Positions 23,033 through 31,984 of a stretch of DNA of 64,000 nt are shown here, piece by piece; positions within the stretch are counted from its first letter, which is position 1; each line of letters begins with the position of its first letter. The notes under the pieces are model-generated. The model had not been told where the DNA came from, did not search any database, and saw only the letters and a list, made by a program, of their open reading frames with translations. The translations under genes and the position numbers were made by a program. This DNA comes from Dama dama. Lineage: Eukaryota > Chordata > Mammalia > Artiodactyla > Cervidae. The stretch lies in the NCBI RefSeq assembly GCF_033118175.1, contig NC_083685.1, forward strand, positions 126,414,501 through 126,478,500, given 5' to 3'.

Positions 23033-23111
23033 CTGGGTTGGCCAAAAAGTTCGTTCGAGGTTTTTGGACCATGGTACGGAAAAACTCGAACAAACTTTTT
23101 GGCCAACCTGA
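23033..23111. mobile_element. Palindromic mariner MITE, hairpin-forming
   Basis: 79-bp element flanked by TA dinucleotides at 23031-23032 and 23112-23113. The arms 23035-23070 and 23072-23109 are nearly perfect inverted complements, with outer words GGTTGGCCAAAAAGTT and AACTTTTTGGCCAACC. This is the form of a Tc1/mariner terminal-repeat-only MITE. The RNA would fold into a miRNA-like hairpin on either strand. From memory, the bovine miR-2284/2285 family carries similar AAAGTTCGTTCG/CGAACGAACTTTTT words. Inserted in the old L1 3' UTR. Confidence 0.9.
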
Positions 23112-23139
23112 TATATTATAAGAAGAAGATGGGTTTGAT

Positions 23140-23580
23140 GGAGTTCAGGATCTGCTAACCCAAAATATTGCACCTGGGCATACTGAATATTTTAAGGTGG
23201 AAGGGAGACATTCTTATCCCCAGAGATTAGGAATCTGGGTCCAAGAAATCTGTACAAACAAACCTCTTTAAAATAACTCTTATCTTCTTAGTTGCTTCTT
23301 CAACAATTACTACCCTAACTCAAAACCCTTTGTCTTGTCAGTGCTTCATAAATATATAGTCTTTTGTCTAAGAAGGACTTCCTGCTCTGATTACTTCCTT
23401 GGGTCTTAACTTTCTTGTGAAAGCTCCCACGTACATGTGAAAATTCAATAAAATGTATACACGTTTCTCTTGTCAATTCATCTTCATCAGCTTCATTTTC
23501 AGACCCAGCCAAAGACCCTAAGAAGATCGAAAATAACTTTTCTTCTTCTACAGGTTATACGAACACATTCTGTTGTCAAA
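23140..23580 (+). mobile_element. ERV1-type solo LTR, sense (MER39-like)
   Basis: GATCTGCTAACCCAAAATATTGC, GGAATCTGGGTCCAAGAAA, TTCCTGCTCTGATTACTTCCTTGG and a polyadenylation signal AATAAA near 23447. It ends after CCCAGCCAAAGACCC and TTCTTCTACAGG. This is an old endogenous retroviral LTR with no internal genes beside it. It lies within the old L1 3' UTR. Confidence 0.65.
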
Positions 23581-23795
23581 ATGTAGAGCAAAGTCCTGTG
23601 CATTTCAATGCATTATAAACTTTTTTCTAAAAAACTAAAAAAAAATAATTGAGAGATGTTGAGTGGAAAGAGAAATAAATGAAATAAGAAAAACGAGATA
23701 TTGACTGTTGTTGAAGGTGCATGATGGGTACACGGGGGGTTTGTTGCACTAGTCTATTTGTATATACTTGTCATTTCTTGTAATAAAAAGTGAAA

Positions 23796-25156
23796 GGAAG
23801 AAAAAGTGTATGCTGGCCTCATACAATTTGGCTCAAGGTCTTGCAGGAAACGATCAGAGAAATGTCTTCCCTGAATGAAGACACGGTGCCGCCAGGGCTG
23901 GCATTCGCCTTGCCCTCTTGGCTGTCTGCTCCTGCAAGAACTGTAATATCCAGAGGCATCTTGCCAAGAACTGTCTGAAAAACGGCACGCCCCTGAGCTT
24001 TGCTGTCATGCAAGGAGTCAAGATTCGCCAGTGCCAGGGATGTGAGAGCCTCTGACAGTTTCCAGGCTCTTCTTGACAGTTTTGAAGTGATACTTCCTCA
24101 AGGTGACCTGGCTTTAGCCAAGCTGTATGTCTCCATCCTTGACCCCGAAGCAGCCAGGGCGGGAGCTGGCTGCTGGGTCTCGACTGCAGTGCTAAGACAT
24201 GGGGCGCTTTCTTTGCTCTCTAGTCCCTGCTCTCAAGAGCTCAGATGTGAGCCAATTAGGTTAGCAGCAGTTTCTTCCTCTTCTGAGACATGAGGTTATA
24301 CTTTTTTTTTCTCAGTCAGGATCTTTTCTCGCACCATGTGTTGCAGATGTCAATTTCGGTTCACGGAGAGTCACTGTTGGGCAGTTGTCTCACTCCCCAC
24401 CACCCGTAACAAAGGGACCCCCAAACAAACCATCTCAGAAGTCCCACGACTCCTGCAAAGGGATGGAGACAGTGCAGCTCAGCAAAGGGAATAATAGCCT
24501 TTCCCGGCTATAGATTTCATTTGTGAAATTCAAATCTATGCAGAGTGACTGAGGATGAGGTGGCAATAAACCCCTTCAGGAGCGAGATGAGGACAGTAAG
24601 TCAACTAAACAAAGACAGACTTGGAGTACTGATGAGAAATGTTCCTTATAGAAGCCCACAAAATTGATCAAATACCAAGTCTTCAGGGATGCTGGGAGCC
24701 AGATGTGAGGGGTTATCTTCTTCTTCCTTTCCACCCCGTCCCTCCCCACCACCAAATCCCACCACCGCCTGGACTCAGTACACTGAGCTTTCTTGTCTCT
24801 GCCTTAATTTGCATCAAGATGAAATTAAGACATTTCAACATACGCATTTCCCTTAGGGAAGGTGCTCAGTTTTTTGTTAACATGAAACAGGAAAAAAAAA
24901 AAAAAGCAACCACTTTAAAATATTTGTATAAATTAAGAACGGAAAATTCACATCTCCAGTAGCATCCAGGTCCCCATCCCAGGAAATAACCACTGAAGAC
25001 AATTTAGTACATTGACTTTCTGAGGTTCCCCCCTCCCCAACTATTTGCGCACTCTTTGGATCATCGTGGGGCAAATAAAGAGAACTGTCCCCTGGGGAAA
25101 AGGTTGGTGTACAGCAAACCCTTCTGTAAGGCTCCCCCAAGCCTCACAGCAGACAT
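23796..25156. other. Unique DNA, no repeat or gene recognised
   Basis: An open frame at 24000-24293 and others are short and unrecognised. 24510-24539 has small alternative inverted repeats (ATAGATTT/AAATCTAT and ATTTCA/TGAAAT). 24712-24780 is pyrimidine-rich. Confidence 0.45.
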
Positions 25157-25660
25157 TTTTTTAAACTTTGTATTTCGTATTGGAGTATAGCTGATTAACA
25201 GGGCTTCCCAGGTGGCTCAGAGGATAAAGAATCCAGAGGTACAGGAGACACGGGTTTGATCCCCGGGTTGGGAAGACCCCCTGATGGAGGGCATGGCAAC
25301 CCACTCCAGTATTCCTGCCTGGAGAATCCCAGGGACAGAGGGGCCTGGAGGCCTCAGTTCATAGGGTTGCAGAGAGTTGGACACAGCTGAAGCAAATGAT
25401 CACATATGCACATAGCTGATCACTGATGTTGTGACAGTTTCAGGTGACAGCAAAGGAACTCAGCCATACATATGCACGTATACATTCTCCCCCAGACTCC
25501 TCTTTCATCCAAGCTGCCACATACCATGGAGCAGAGTTCCCTGTGCTCTATAGGAGGTCCTTGTTGCTTGCCCATTTTAAATAGAGCAGACTCATAACTT
25601 CCTAACTATTCCTTCCCCCTTGCCTCCGTCCCCTCCCTGGCAACCGTAAGTTCATTTAAT
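25157..25660 (-). mobile_element. L1 3' end, antisense, split by Bov-tA
   Basis: TTTTTTTAAACTTTGTATTTCG, GGAGTATAGCTGATTAACA, then after the SINE GTTTCAGGTGACAGCAAAG, GAGCAGAGTTCCCTGTGCTCTATAGGAGGTCC and CTGGCAACCGTAAGTTC. Standard antisense L1 3' UTR of artiodactyls. Confidence 0.88.
25201..25396 (+). mobile_element. Bov-tA SINE in L1
   Basis: GGGCTTCCCAGGTGGCTCAG head and full body. ATAGCTGAT on both sides (about 25187 and 25404) is the target-site duplication of the L1. Confidence 0.93.
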
Positions 25661-26270
25661 CACAGGGTGCAGTGGCCTGGGTGGAGGGTAGCTGTAATCA
25701 GTGGTTTACCTGTAGCTCCAAAGACGGTGAGTTTATTCTCCCTGCAGCAAGAAGAGGGTTCATACCCACACCATCAGAGCAGGAAGCAGGAGGAGGCTGG
25801 CAGGGGTGAGCGGCCGCCAAGCAGACAGTCCTTTTCTGTGGCAAGCTGCTCCTTCAATGTCTGCGACAGAGCAATACAGACTCCCCAGCCACGACATTTT
25901 CTTGGGCCGTTCTAGAAGGCAAATTTGCTTCAGTTGGGAAGTATCGCCGGAAGGCTTCATCACAAACTCCACGCATAAGGTGACCCTGAAAAATACCAGA
26001 TAAAAACTAACAGGCTGGTCCGGCTCGCACACAAACCGGAGGCAACCGGACAAGTGTGGACGTGAGGCTTCCCAAACACACAGCCCCGAGGAACAGAGCG
26101 GCCACTGGGGCTGGGCTGGCAGGACAGAGCCGGGGCGATCTGCTAGATAATCACCTCTCTGGTGAGCCGCTGGGGCCCCCAGAACACCTTCCTCCATTGC
26201 TACATACATCTCGAACTCCTGGCTAGAGGCTTGGCAGGGTTCAGGGATTTCTGAGCATGGCAGTTGGATG
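25661..26270. other. Unique DNA, no repeat or gene recognised
   Basis: The minus strand has an open frame of 149 codons at 25760-26209 with no recognisable domain. I do not call it a gene. Confidence 0.4.
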
Positions 26271-26274
26271 GAAC

Positions 26275-26405
26275 TTTGGACATTCTCTAGGAAAGAGGCC
26301 TGGGAAGGTCAGAGGGCTTGTCTGAGGTTACAGAGCCAGCCAGTGGCTGAGCTTTCCTTGAACCCAGGTCTTTTGTCCCCCAGCCCAACATCTGTGCTGA
26401 ACCCA
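26275..26405 (+). mobile_element. MIR SINE remnant
   Basis: GGGCTTGTCTGAGGTTACAGAGCCAGCCAGTGGCTGAGC and TTGAACCCAGGTC follow the MIR 3' half. Confidence 0.7.
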
Positions 26406-26616
26406 GCAGGCTTCAGGAGCTCGAGAGTAAGGGGACAGACGAGCGGGACGAGGCCAGGCAGCTGTTCATTTTAGGAATGCTGCTTTTGGAGATGAAACCT
26501 GACTTCCCGCAGAACTCCAAGGAACCTTCTCGTTGAGGGGGAACGGTCCCTATGCACTTTAACCCTCTGCTCCCAGAGGCAGCCAGCCATGTGTCAGACG
26601 GTCTCTGCAGACCAAG

Positions 26617-26635
26617 ACCTGTAGGGGGCACTGTT
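26617..26635 (+). promoter_or_regulatory. Strong CTCF-like motif
   Basis: ACCTGTAGGGGGCACTGTT fits the CTCF core (AGGGGGCRCT) in unique, non-SINE DNA. Binding is a prediction. Confidence 0.5.
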
Positions 26636-26783
26636 GGCTCTGTGGATGCTTTGGTGGGTAGAGGCGTGGAGCTGCAAAGGCCCTGGCCAGGGGCAGCCAG
26701 GCAACTGAGTGGCCTGTCGGAGGGACTTGTCTTCTAACTGCAAAGCGCAGTTTCTTCTTAGCCTTCATCTTTGCCGTCATCAA

Positions 26784-26981
26784 GGTGGCTTAGTCACTAA
26801 GTGGTGTCCGACTCTTGCGACCCCATGGATTGTAGCCTGCCAGGCTCCCCGGTCCATGGGATTTCTCAGGCCGGAACACTGGAGTGGGTTGCCATTTCCT
26901 TCTCCAGAGGATCTTCCTGACCCAGGGATCGAACCCATGTCTCCTGCATTGGAGGCAGATTCTTTACCCACTGAGTCACCG
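26784..26981 (-). mobile_element. Bov-tA SINE, antisense
   Basis: GGCTTAGTCACTAAGTGGTGTCC to TTACCCACTGAGTCACC, full length. Confidence 0.94.
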
Positions 26982-27140
26982 ATTGTTATTAAACATCTGC
27001 TACGTGGAGGACATGAAGCCAAGCATTTTACATGGTTCCCGTTATTTAGTCCTCATGGTGGCCTGTGAGGTCAGTGCTGACATCACTCCATTTTACAGAT
27101 CAAAAAACAGAAAAGGCTGCACCCTCCAGGATCCCTCCTA
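26982..27140 (+). mobile_element. MIR SINE remnant
   Basis: CATCTGCTACGTGGAGGAC, TTATTTAGTCCTCATGGTGGCCTGTGAGG and CCATTTTACAGATCAAAAAAC match sense MIR order. Confidence 0.72.
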
Positions 27141-28339
27141 GGACACTGGAACACGCTCTACTGCTTTGCGGCTCTGGTTTAATTTAGTGCGTGGAAACAG
27201 GGCTGGGCCTGTGTCCCCTTCAAGGGCACATCAGGTGACTAAAGCATTCTAGTACACTACATTGATAGACAAGCCTAGAGACTTCTGGCAGTTTCTAGGG
27301 GTTTCTAGATCTTTCTGGAAAATGTCTGCATTTTTCTCCTTCCCTTCGCTTCTGGAAACAAGAGTATGAGGAGCTGGGGTGTGGCAGCCAAGGCTGTCGT
27401 GTGGAAACTGATTCCAAATCTGCCCCAGCGGAGGGCCGTCCTTGGGCTCCCTGTTCCCCTTCTTCTGGAAACATGGGGTGGGGTTCTTTTAGCAGTTCTC
27501 TGCCCTGTAAGTGGGGCTCCTAGAAAGACAATCAAACATTTCTCTGGGGCCTGAAAAGAAACTGCACTTGGCCACTTTCCCATAAAGGAGAAATCGTAGC
27601 TAAGCGAGAATCTCCGTCCCCTGTGTGCTCCAAGAAGCATCTGCAGTGGAGACGCCCTCGCCAGGACCCCTGCATGCCTTCCAAGGCGGGGAGACCCAGC
27701 CCTGCGGCAGCTTCAAGGAAGACACGATGGAAACAGCCCAGTCCTTGCTCAGGAGGAGCCATGGGTTAACGGGGCGGTGGTGGTGCGTGTGAGTAGTCAC
27801 ACATATTCCTTCACCAATGGGAGTAAAATGGCTAAAACCATACAGGAATATTGCTCAAGCTGAGTTCATTACCTACCATAAAAATGCTCAATAAAGGAGA
27901 TCGGAGCGGAGTAGAAATATTCCAGAAAATGTCTTAGAAGTGAGTTTTAAGCCAGATTTTAAAGGTCACTTCCATCCATCCATCCATCCACCCACTCATT
28001 CTGGCTGATGCCTTCGGGACCTGTGCTAAACAAGTCCCAGGGGAAATGATGCTAATTGATTCATTTGTTTATTTATTCCCCCACAACCCAAAGTCCAGGG
28101 TTTGCTTGTGCCCGGCATTAGAGAGAGCCTGAAGGGTGCAGGGAGATCTTCCTGGGTAGGGGATTTTGTCAACAGAGTCTCCGGGATGGGCGGTGCGTGG
28201 ATACAGGCAGACAGTTAAGGAGGCTGGCTTTCTTTCTTTGCTCTCCTTGTTTCTTGTTTAGAGAAACAGTGGTTTTAACAAGGGATGCTTTGAAGTTCTG
28301 GGCTGCTGAACAGTAGCTGCCGTGAGTCCTTGGGTGACA
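27141..28339. other. Unique DNA, no gene; short (CATC)n tract
   Basis: A (CATC)5-type tract lies at 27970-27992. 28040-28075 (TGATTCATTTGTTTATTTATTC) resembles the tail of an old L2/MIR-type repeat. Open frames at 27305-27762 on the minus strand are not recognisable. Confidence 0.45.
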
Positions 28340-28440
28340 CACGGCCACTGATTTAATAAATACTTAGGAAGAACTTACTGTGTGTCTTGCACTGTGTCAG
28401 GGGAGCTGGACGGTGAGGGAGGAGGAGACAGACAGACAGC
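28340..28440 (+). mobile_element. L2 3' end remnant
   Basis: TTAATAAATACTTAGGAAGAAC, TTACTGTGTGTCTTGCACTGTGTCAGG and GCTGGACGGTGAGG match the L2 3' end pattern. Confidence 0.55.
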
Positions 28441-28576
28441 ATGCGTCCTCCTCACCCTCCGGACCCCTCCAGCTTGTTGATGCCCCAGGTCAGGGGCTGC
28501 CTGCTGACCCGAGCGACTTGACCAGCTCCACGACAGCAGGGCCTGTGGCCGTGGGCACCTGAGTGCCAGAACCAGA

Positions 28577-28990
28577 GTGTGTGTGGGTGTGCGTGGGTGT
28601 GAGTGCGTGTGAATGTGACTGGATGTGTGTATTTCCATGTGAGTGTGCGAGTCTGGGTGTGTCTGTTAGTGTGTCTCGGAATGTCTGAGTGTGTGAATGA
28701 GTGCGAGTGTGTCTGTGTGTGCCTGTATCAGAGTCTGTGTGTTGGTGTGTCTGTGTCCATGTGTATATGGTATGTGCGAGTGTTTAAGTGTGTGAATGAG
28801 TGTGTCTGCATGTGCCTGTGTGAGAATGTTTGCGAGTGTGAATGACTATGTATGTGTATTTGTGTGTGTGTTAGTGTATCTCCGTGGTATTGTGTGTAAA
28901 TGTGGGTGTGAATGAGTATGTGTGTGTGTTTGTGTTCATGCGTATATGGTGTGTGTGGGTAAGTGTGAGCGGAGAAGTGTGAGTGTGTCC
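28577..28990. repeat. Degenerate GT-rich array
   Basis: About 410 bp of TGTG/GAGTG/GAATG variants. It includes imperfect longer units (GTGTGAATGAGTGTG and similar), so it behaves more like a degenerate minisatellite than a pure dinucleotide. It lies immediately upstream of the CpG island. Confidence 0.92.
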
Positions 28991-29039
28991 ACCCGTAAGT
29001 GCACGGAGGTGGGAGACTTTCCTGTCTCAGGAAGGAAAG

Positions 29040-29640
29040 CGTGAACAGGGGCTTCCCCCGAGGATGCGTCTAGAAAGCTGGCCTGGCGGCTGGGCGGAGC
29101 AGACAGGCTGTTTGCCTTCCCGGGGCGGGGGGTGTCCGCGGGACGGAAGGGAGGCGGCACAGGGGCGGAAGGCAAGGGGACCCCCGACGGGACTCGGGGC
29201 TGGAGCTTTCCGGCCGGCCGCTGGGGGAGGCCGGCAGGCGGCGCCGTCCGCGGCGGAAGCGGGTGAGGCCGGCGGCTGGCCCGGGGCTCCGCGAACTGGT
29301 CCAGGAGGCCCCGGGGAAGCCGAGGGGAGGTGGACCTAGCCCCGGTCGGCTCCACGCGGAGGTCGCCGGGCTTGAGACCACCCAGGGCAGAGCAGCAGGG
29401 CCGAAAGAGGGCAGAGGCCCGCTCAGGCCACCGCCAGGGGCCCCGAGGCTGTTCCCTGGGCCAGGGGCTTGCGGGGCCCGCTAGCAGGCAGGCCCGGGCT
29501 GCTGCTGACCCCTGGATCAGGGCGTGTCTGGAAGGGACCCGGAGGGTGGCTTTGTCTGAGCCCCGCTCCACCCCACACCCGGGCTGGATCGCAGCCCCCA
29601 GCCGCCCGGCAACGCATGCGTCCGCCAGCCTTCTTCCTTT
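29040..29640. promoter_or_regulatory. CpG island
   Basis: Counting by eye gives about 50 CpG in 29101-29640, with very high GC, GGGGCGG-type Sp1 boxes (29120, 29160), and GCCGGCCGG and CGCGG words. This meets the usual size and density of an unmethylated island. No exon with convincing coding potential is attached. The 211-codon minus-strand frame (28936-29571) is best explained by the scarcity of stops in GC-rich DNA. It could be an orphan island, an enhancer or a promoter of an unannotated transcript. Confidence 0.72.
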
Positions 29641-29735
29641 TATACGTACAGATTATTCATCAGGTTAAGACGGACTTCTCAGAGCGCTGTGTTTTCTTTT
29701 TAAAAAGAGCTAACACAAAGCCTAGTGGGTTTGTC
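29640..29735. other. AT-rich conserved-looking block beside CpG island
   Basis: CAGATTATTCATCAGGTTAAG, TCTTTTTAAAAAGAGC (a palindrome) and ACACAAAGCC lie abruptly next to the GC-rich island. No repeat family is recognised. Confidence 0.3.
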
Positions 29736-30001
29736 AGTCGCCTCCCCTTCCCTCCGCTGCTTGTTTTCTCGGCTCACCCCTCCCGGGCCCCCACCCGCAG
29801 CTGTTCCCAGTGCCGTAATCCTGGGTTCTGGCATCAGAGCCGTTGCCATGGGGACCTCACCGATTCAGCATCCTGATGACGGGTTTGGTGGGGATGAACG
29901 TGAGAAGAGGAGCGGGGGTGAGAGGGAGGCGGGGACAAAGTCTCCGGTTCTGCGGGAAGGGGCGGTGGGGGGAGGTGGCGAGGAGGCAGTGGGAAGGGGG
30001 T

Positions 30002-30424
30002 GTATTAGTTTCCAACGGGTGCTGTGACAAACGGCCGCAAACTGGGTATAGCTTGAGACGACACGTGAGGATTCTCTGATGGTTCTAGAGGCCTGCCGTC
30101 CAAAACGAAGGACGAGCTGCGCTGGCTCCTCCTGGAGGCTGAAGAGCATCTGTCCCCGACCTCTCTCCCGGCTTCCGGGGTCGCCAGCGATCCCTTGACT
30201 GGTGGCTGAGTCTCTCCAGTCTCTGCTTCCATCCTCACGTGGCCTCCTCCCGGCTCACTGTGCATATGCTCCTTCTCTCTCTCTTAAGAGAGGGATAGGG
30301 CCCACCCTAAATCCTGGATGGCCTCATCTCTAATTACATTGGCCAAGGCCCTTTTCACCTTCAGAGGTTCCAGGGGATTGTAAGTTGGATGTGTCTTTTT
30401 GAAGGTCCATATTCAACCCACTGC
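30002..30424 (-). mobile_element. MaLR LTR, antisense
   Basis: GTATTAGTTTCCAACGGGTGCTGTGACAAACGGCCGCAAACTGGG, GGTTCTAGAGGCC, GATAGGGCCCACCCTAA and TTACATTGGCCAAGGCCC are antisense MLT1/MST features. The copy appears near full length. Confidence 0.8.
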
Positions 30425-30529
30425 AAAGGGGGGAAGCGCATACAGGAATGCACTCTGCTGCCTCAGATCTGACATGCCAGCGTTGAACATTAGGATAGGG
30501 TGGGGGGTTCTGCTGGAAATTTGCCTCTT

Positions 30530-30626
30530 TGTACCACTCCAGTCTTTGCCTGGACAGAAGAGGCTGGCAGGCTACAGTCCATGGGGTCACAAAGAGTTGG
30601 ACATGACTCAAGCAACTTAGCATGCA
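30530..30626 (+). mobile_element. Bov-A fragment
   Basis: CCACTCCAGTCTTTGCCTGGACAG, GGCTACAGTCCATGGGG and GTTGGACATGACTCAAGC, with the first part of the unit missing. Confidence 0.88.
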
Positions 30627-30676
30627 CAGAGCCGCAGATCAACCTGTTTCTCTCTCTGTGTGTGTCTCTTGGCCAT

Positions 30677-30845
30677 GCCTGGGATGGTTAAGAGCACAAA
30701 CCCTGCACCAGACTGGCTGGGTTGGCAACCTGGCTTTGCATTTCTAGCTCTGAGAGTCCAGGGTTGACGTGAACCACTCCATGCCTCAGTTTTCCCAGCT
30801 GTAAACTGGGCGTGATAATAGTTCCTTCTTCATAAGCCTGAGGGG
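30677..30845 (+). mobile_element. MIR SINE
   Basis: GGTTAAGAGCACAAACCCTGCACCAGACTGGCTGGGTTG, CTCAGTTTTCCCAGCTGTAAACTGGG and GATAATAGTTCC. A well-preserved sense MIR. Confidence 0.88.
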
Positions 30846-30879
30846 AGCAACATAGGACTCAGTGGCCAGGAAGTCCTTA

Positions 30880-31300
30880 GGACAGTTCTCACACACTCCT
30901 ACTGTGGAGTAGGCATTGGGATACATCAGCGAACAAAGTTGGTACATATCCCTGTCCTCAGGGAGCTGACATTCCAGAAAAGGAGGAAGGTGAACCATAA
31001 ATCTGTTGTTGTTTAGTTGCTCAGCCAGGTCCGACTCTTTGCGACCCCATGGGCTGTAGCCCACCAGGCCCCTCTGTCCATGGGGTTTCCCAGGCAAGGA
31101 TACAGGAGTGGGTTGCCATTTCCTTCTCCAGGAGATATTCCTGACCCAGGGATCGAACCCAGGTCTCCTGCACTGGAGGTGAATTCTTTACCATTGAACC
31201 ACCAGGGAAGCCTGAAATGTAAATGGTAGACAAATAAATAAGGAAGTGACATAGTACATTGGAAGGTGATAAATGCCACAGAAAGGAGGAAAGTAACCAG
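30880..31300 (+). mobile_element. L2 3' region, split by Bov-tA
   Basis: GGGATACATCAGCGAACAAAG and CCTGTCCTCAGGGAGCTGACATTCC before the SINE, and AGACAAATAAATAAGGAAGTGAC and GGTGATAAATGCCACAGAAAGG after it, follow L2 order. Confidence 0.65.
31003..31213 (-). mobile_element. Bov-tA SINE, antisense, in L2
   Basis: GTTGTTGTTTAGTTGCTCAGCCAGGTCCGAC to ACCACCAGGGAAGCC, full length. Confidence 0.95.
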
Positions 31301-31930
31301 AAAAGGGGGATGAGGAGTGTCTAGAGGGAGGTCAAGTGGGTCAGGACTTAGAAGAATGACCAGAGAGTCTGAGTTTCCTATTTCTCACCAGAGCATCCAT
31401 CCAGTGGATTCTTAAAGAGGTAGCACTCCCCCCAGCCCCCTGTGATCAACAAGCCTTTCCTCTGATGGAGGAAACTACTGACTGTAGCTGCCCCCCAGAC
31501 CTCAGTTGATCCTAGGAGCTTTGAAGCGCAGATGGCCCCTTTAAAGTGTCCAGAATAGCAGCGTGGAGGCTGGGCTTTTGCATCCCTGGGGAGGAGGAAC
31601 GGCCTTGGGTGTCAGCTGCCAATACTCCCAGCAACTGGGGGGTGGGTGTGTTGGCCCCAGAAAGGTCTGGGCCACACCCTCCCCAGGTGAGGAGGTCAGC
31701 TGAGTGGGATGATGCGTGTGAGGTCGTTGGCAAATGGCCAGGCCCACAAACGATGCTAAATAAATGGTGACTGGTCGTGTTCTGAAGGGTTGGTAGCCCC
31801 TCCCCTTGGGAACACTTTCTTTCCCTGGCGTCCAGGACCTCACAGGCTCCATCTCCCTCCTGCTTCCCTGGCACCATCGCTGGCCCCTCCTCCTCCCCTG
31901 ACATTTAAGTGCAGGTGTGTGTCCCGTCTT
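31301..31930. other. Unique DNA, no repeat or gene recognised
   Basis: Overlapping minus-strand open frames at 31512-31957 (about 130 codons) are unrecognised and run across each other, which suggests chance. Confidence 0.4.
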
Positions 31931-31984
31931 AGTCCGCGGACCGCTCTTCTCCACCAATTATGCACCCTCTCGTCCATTCTCTAG

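Larger units (their letters stand above)
15250..23795 (+). mobile_element. Ancient sense L1 (L1M/HAL1-like), decayed and multiply interrupted
   Basis: Pieces in L1 order are visible: an ORF1-like region at 15250-15900, endonuclease-like sequence on both sides of the CHR at 17288-17407, and reverse-transcriptase sequence at 18900-19288. The RT part carries frames resembling 'HNQVEFIPGM' with stops. ORF2 downstream sequence resumes at 20143-20272 and 21130-23030, and a 3' end with ATGGGTACACGGGGGGTT and AATAAAAAGTG lies near 23600-23795. Premature stops throughout show it is dead. It may combine more than one L1 insertion, because sequence is missing between 19288 and 20143. Inserts are listed separately. 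Confidence 0.75.

Noticed and set aside
24510..24539. Small inverted repeats as a miRNA hairpin
   Set aside because: Arms of 6-8 bp with alternative pairings are too short for a precursor.
28577..28990. CRISPR-like or satellite array
   Set aside because: Units are irregular GT-rich variants with no conserved repeat and spacer structure; the genome is mammalian.
28936..29571. 211-codon minus-strand open frame
   Set aside because: Pro/Arg/Ala-rich translation of a CpG island that runs into the GT array; stop codons are rare in such DNA.
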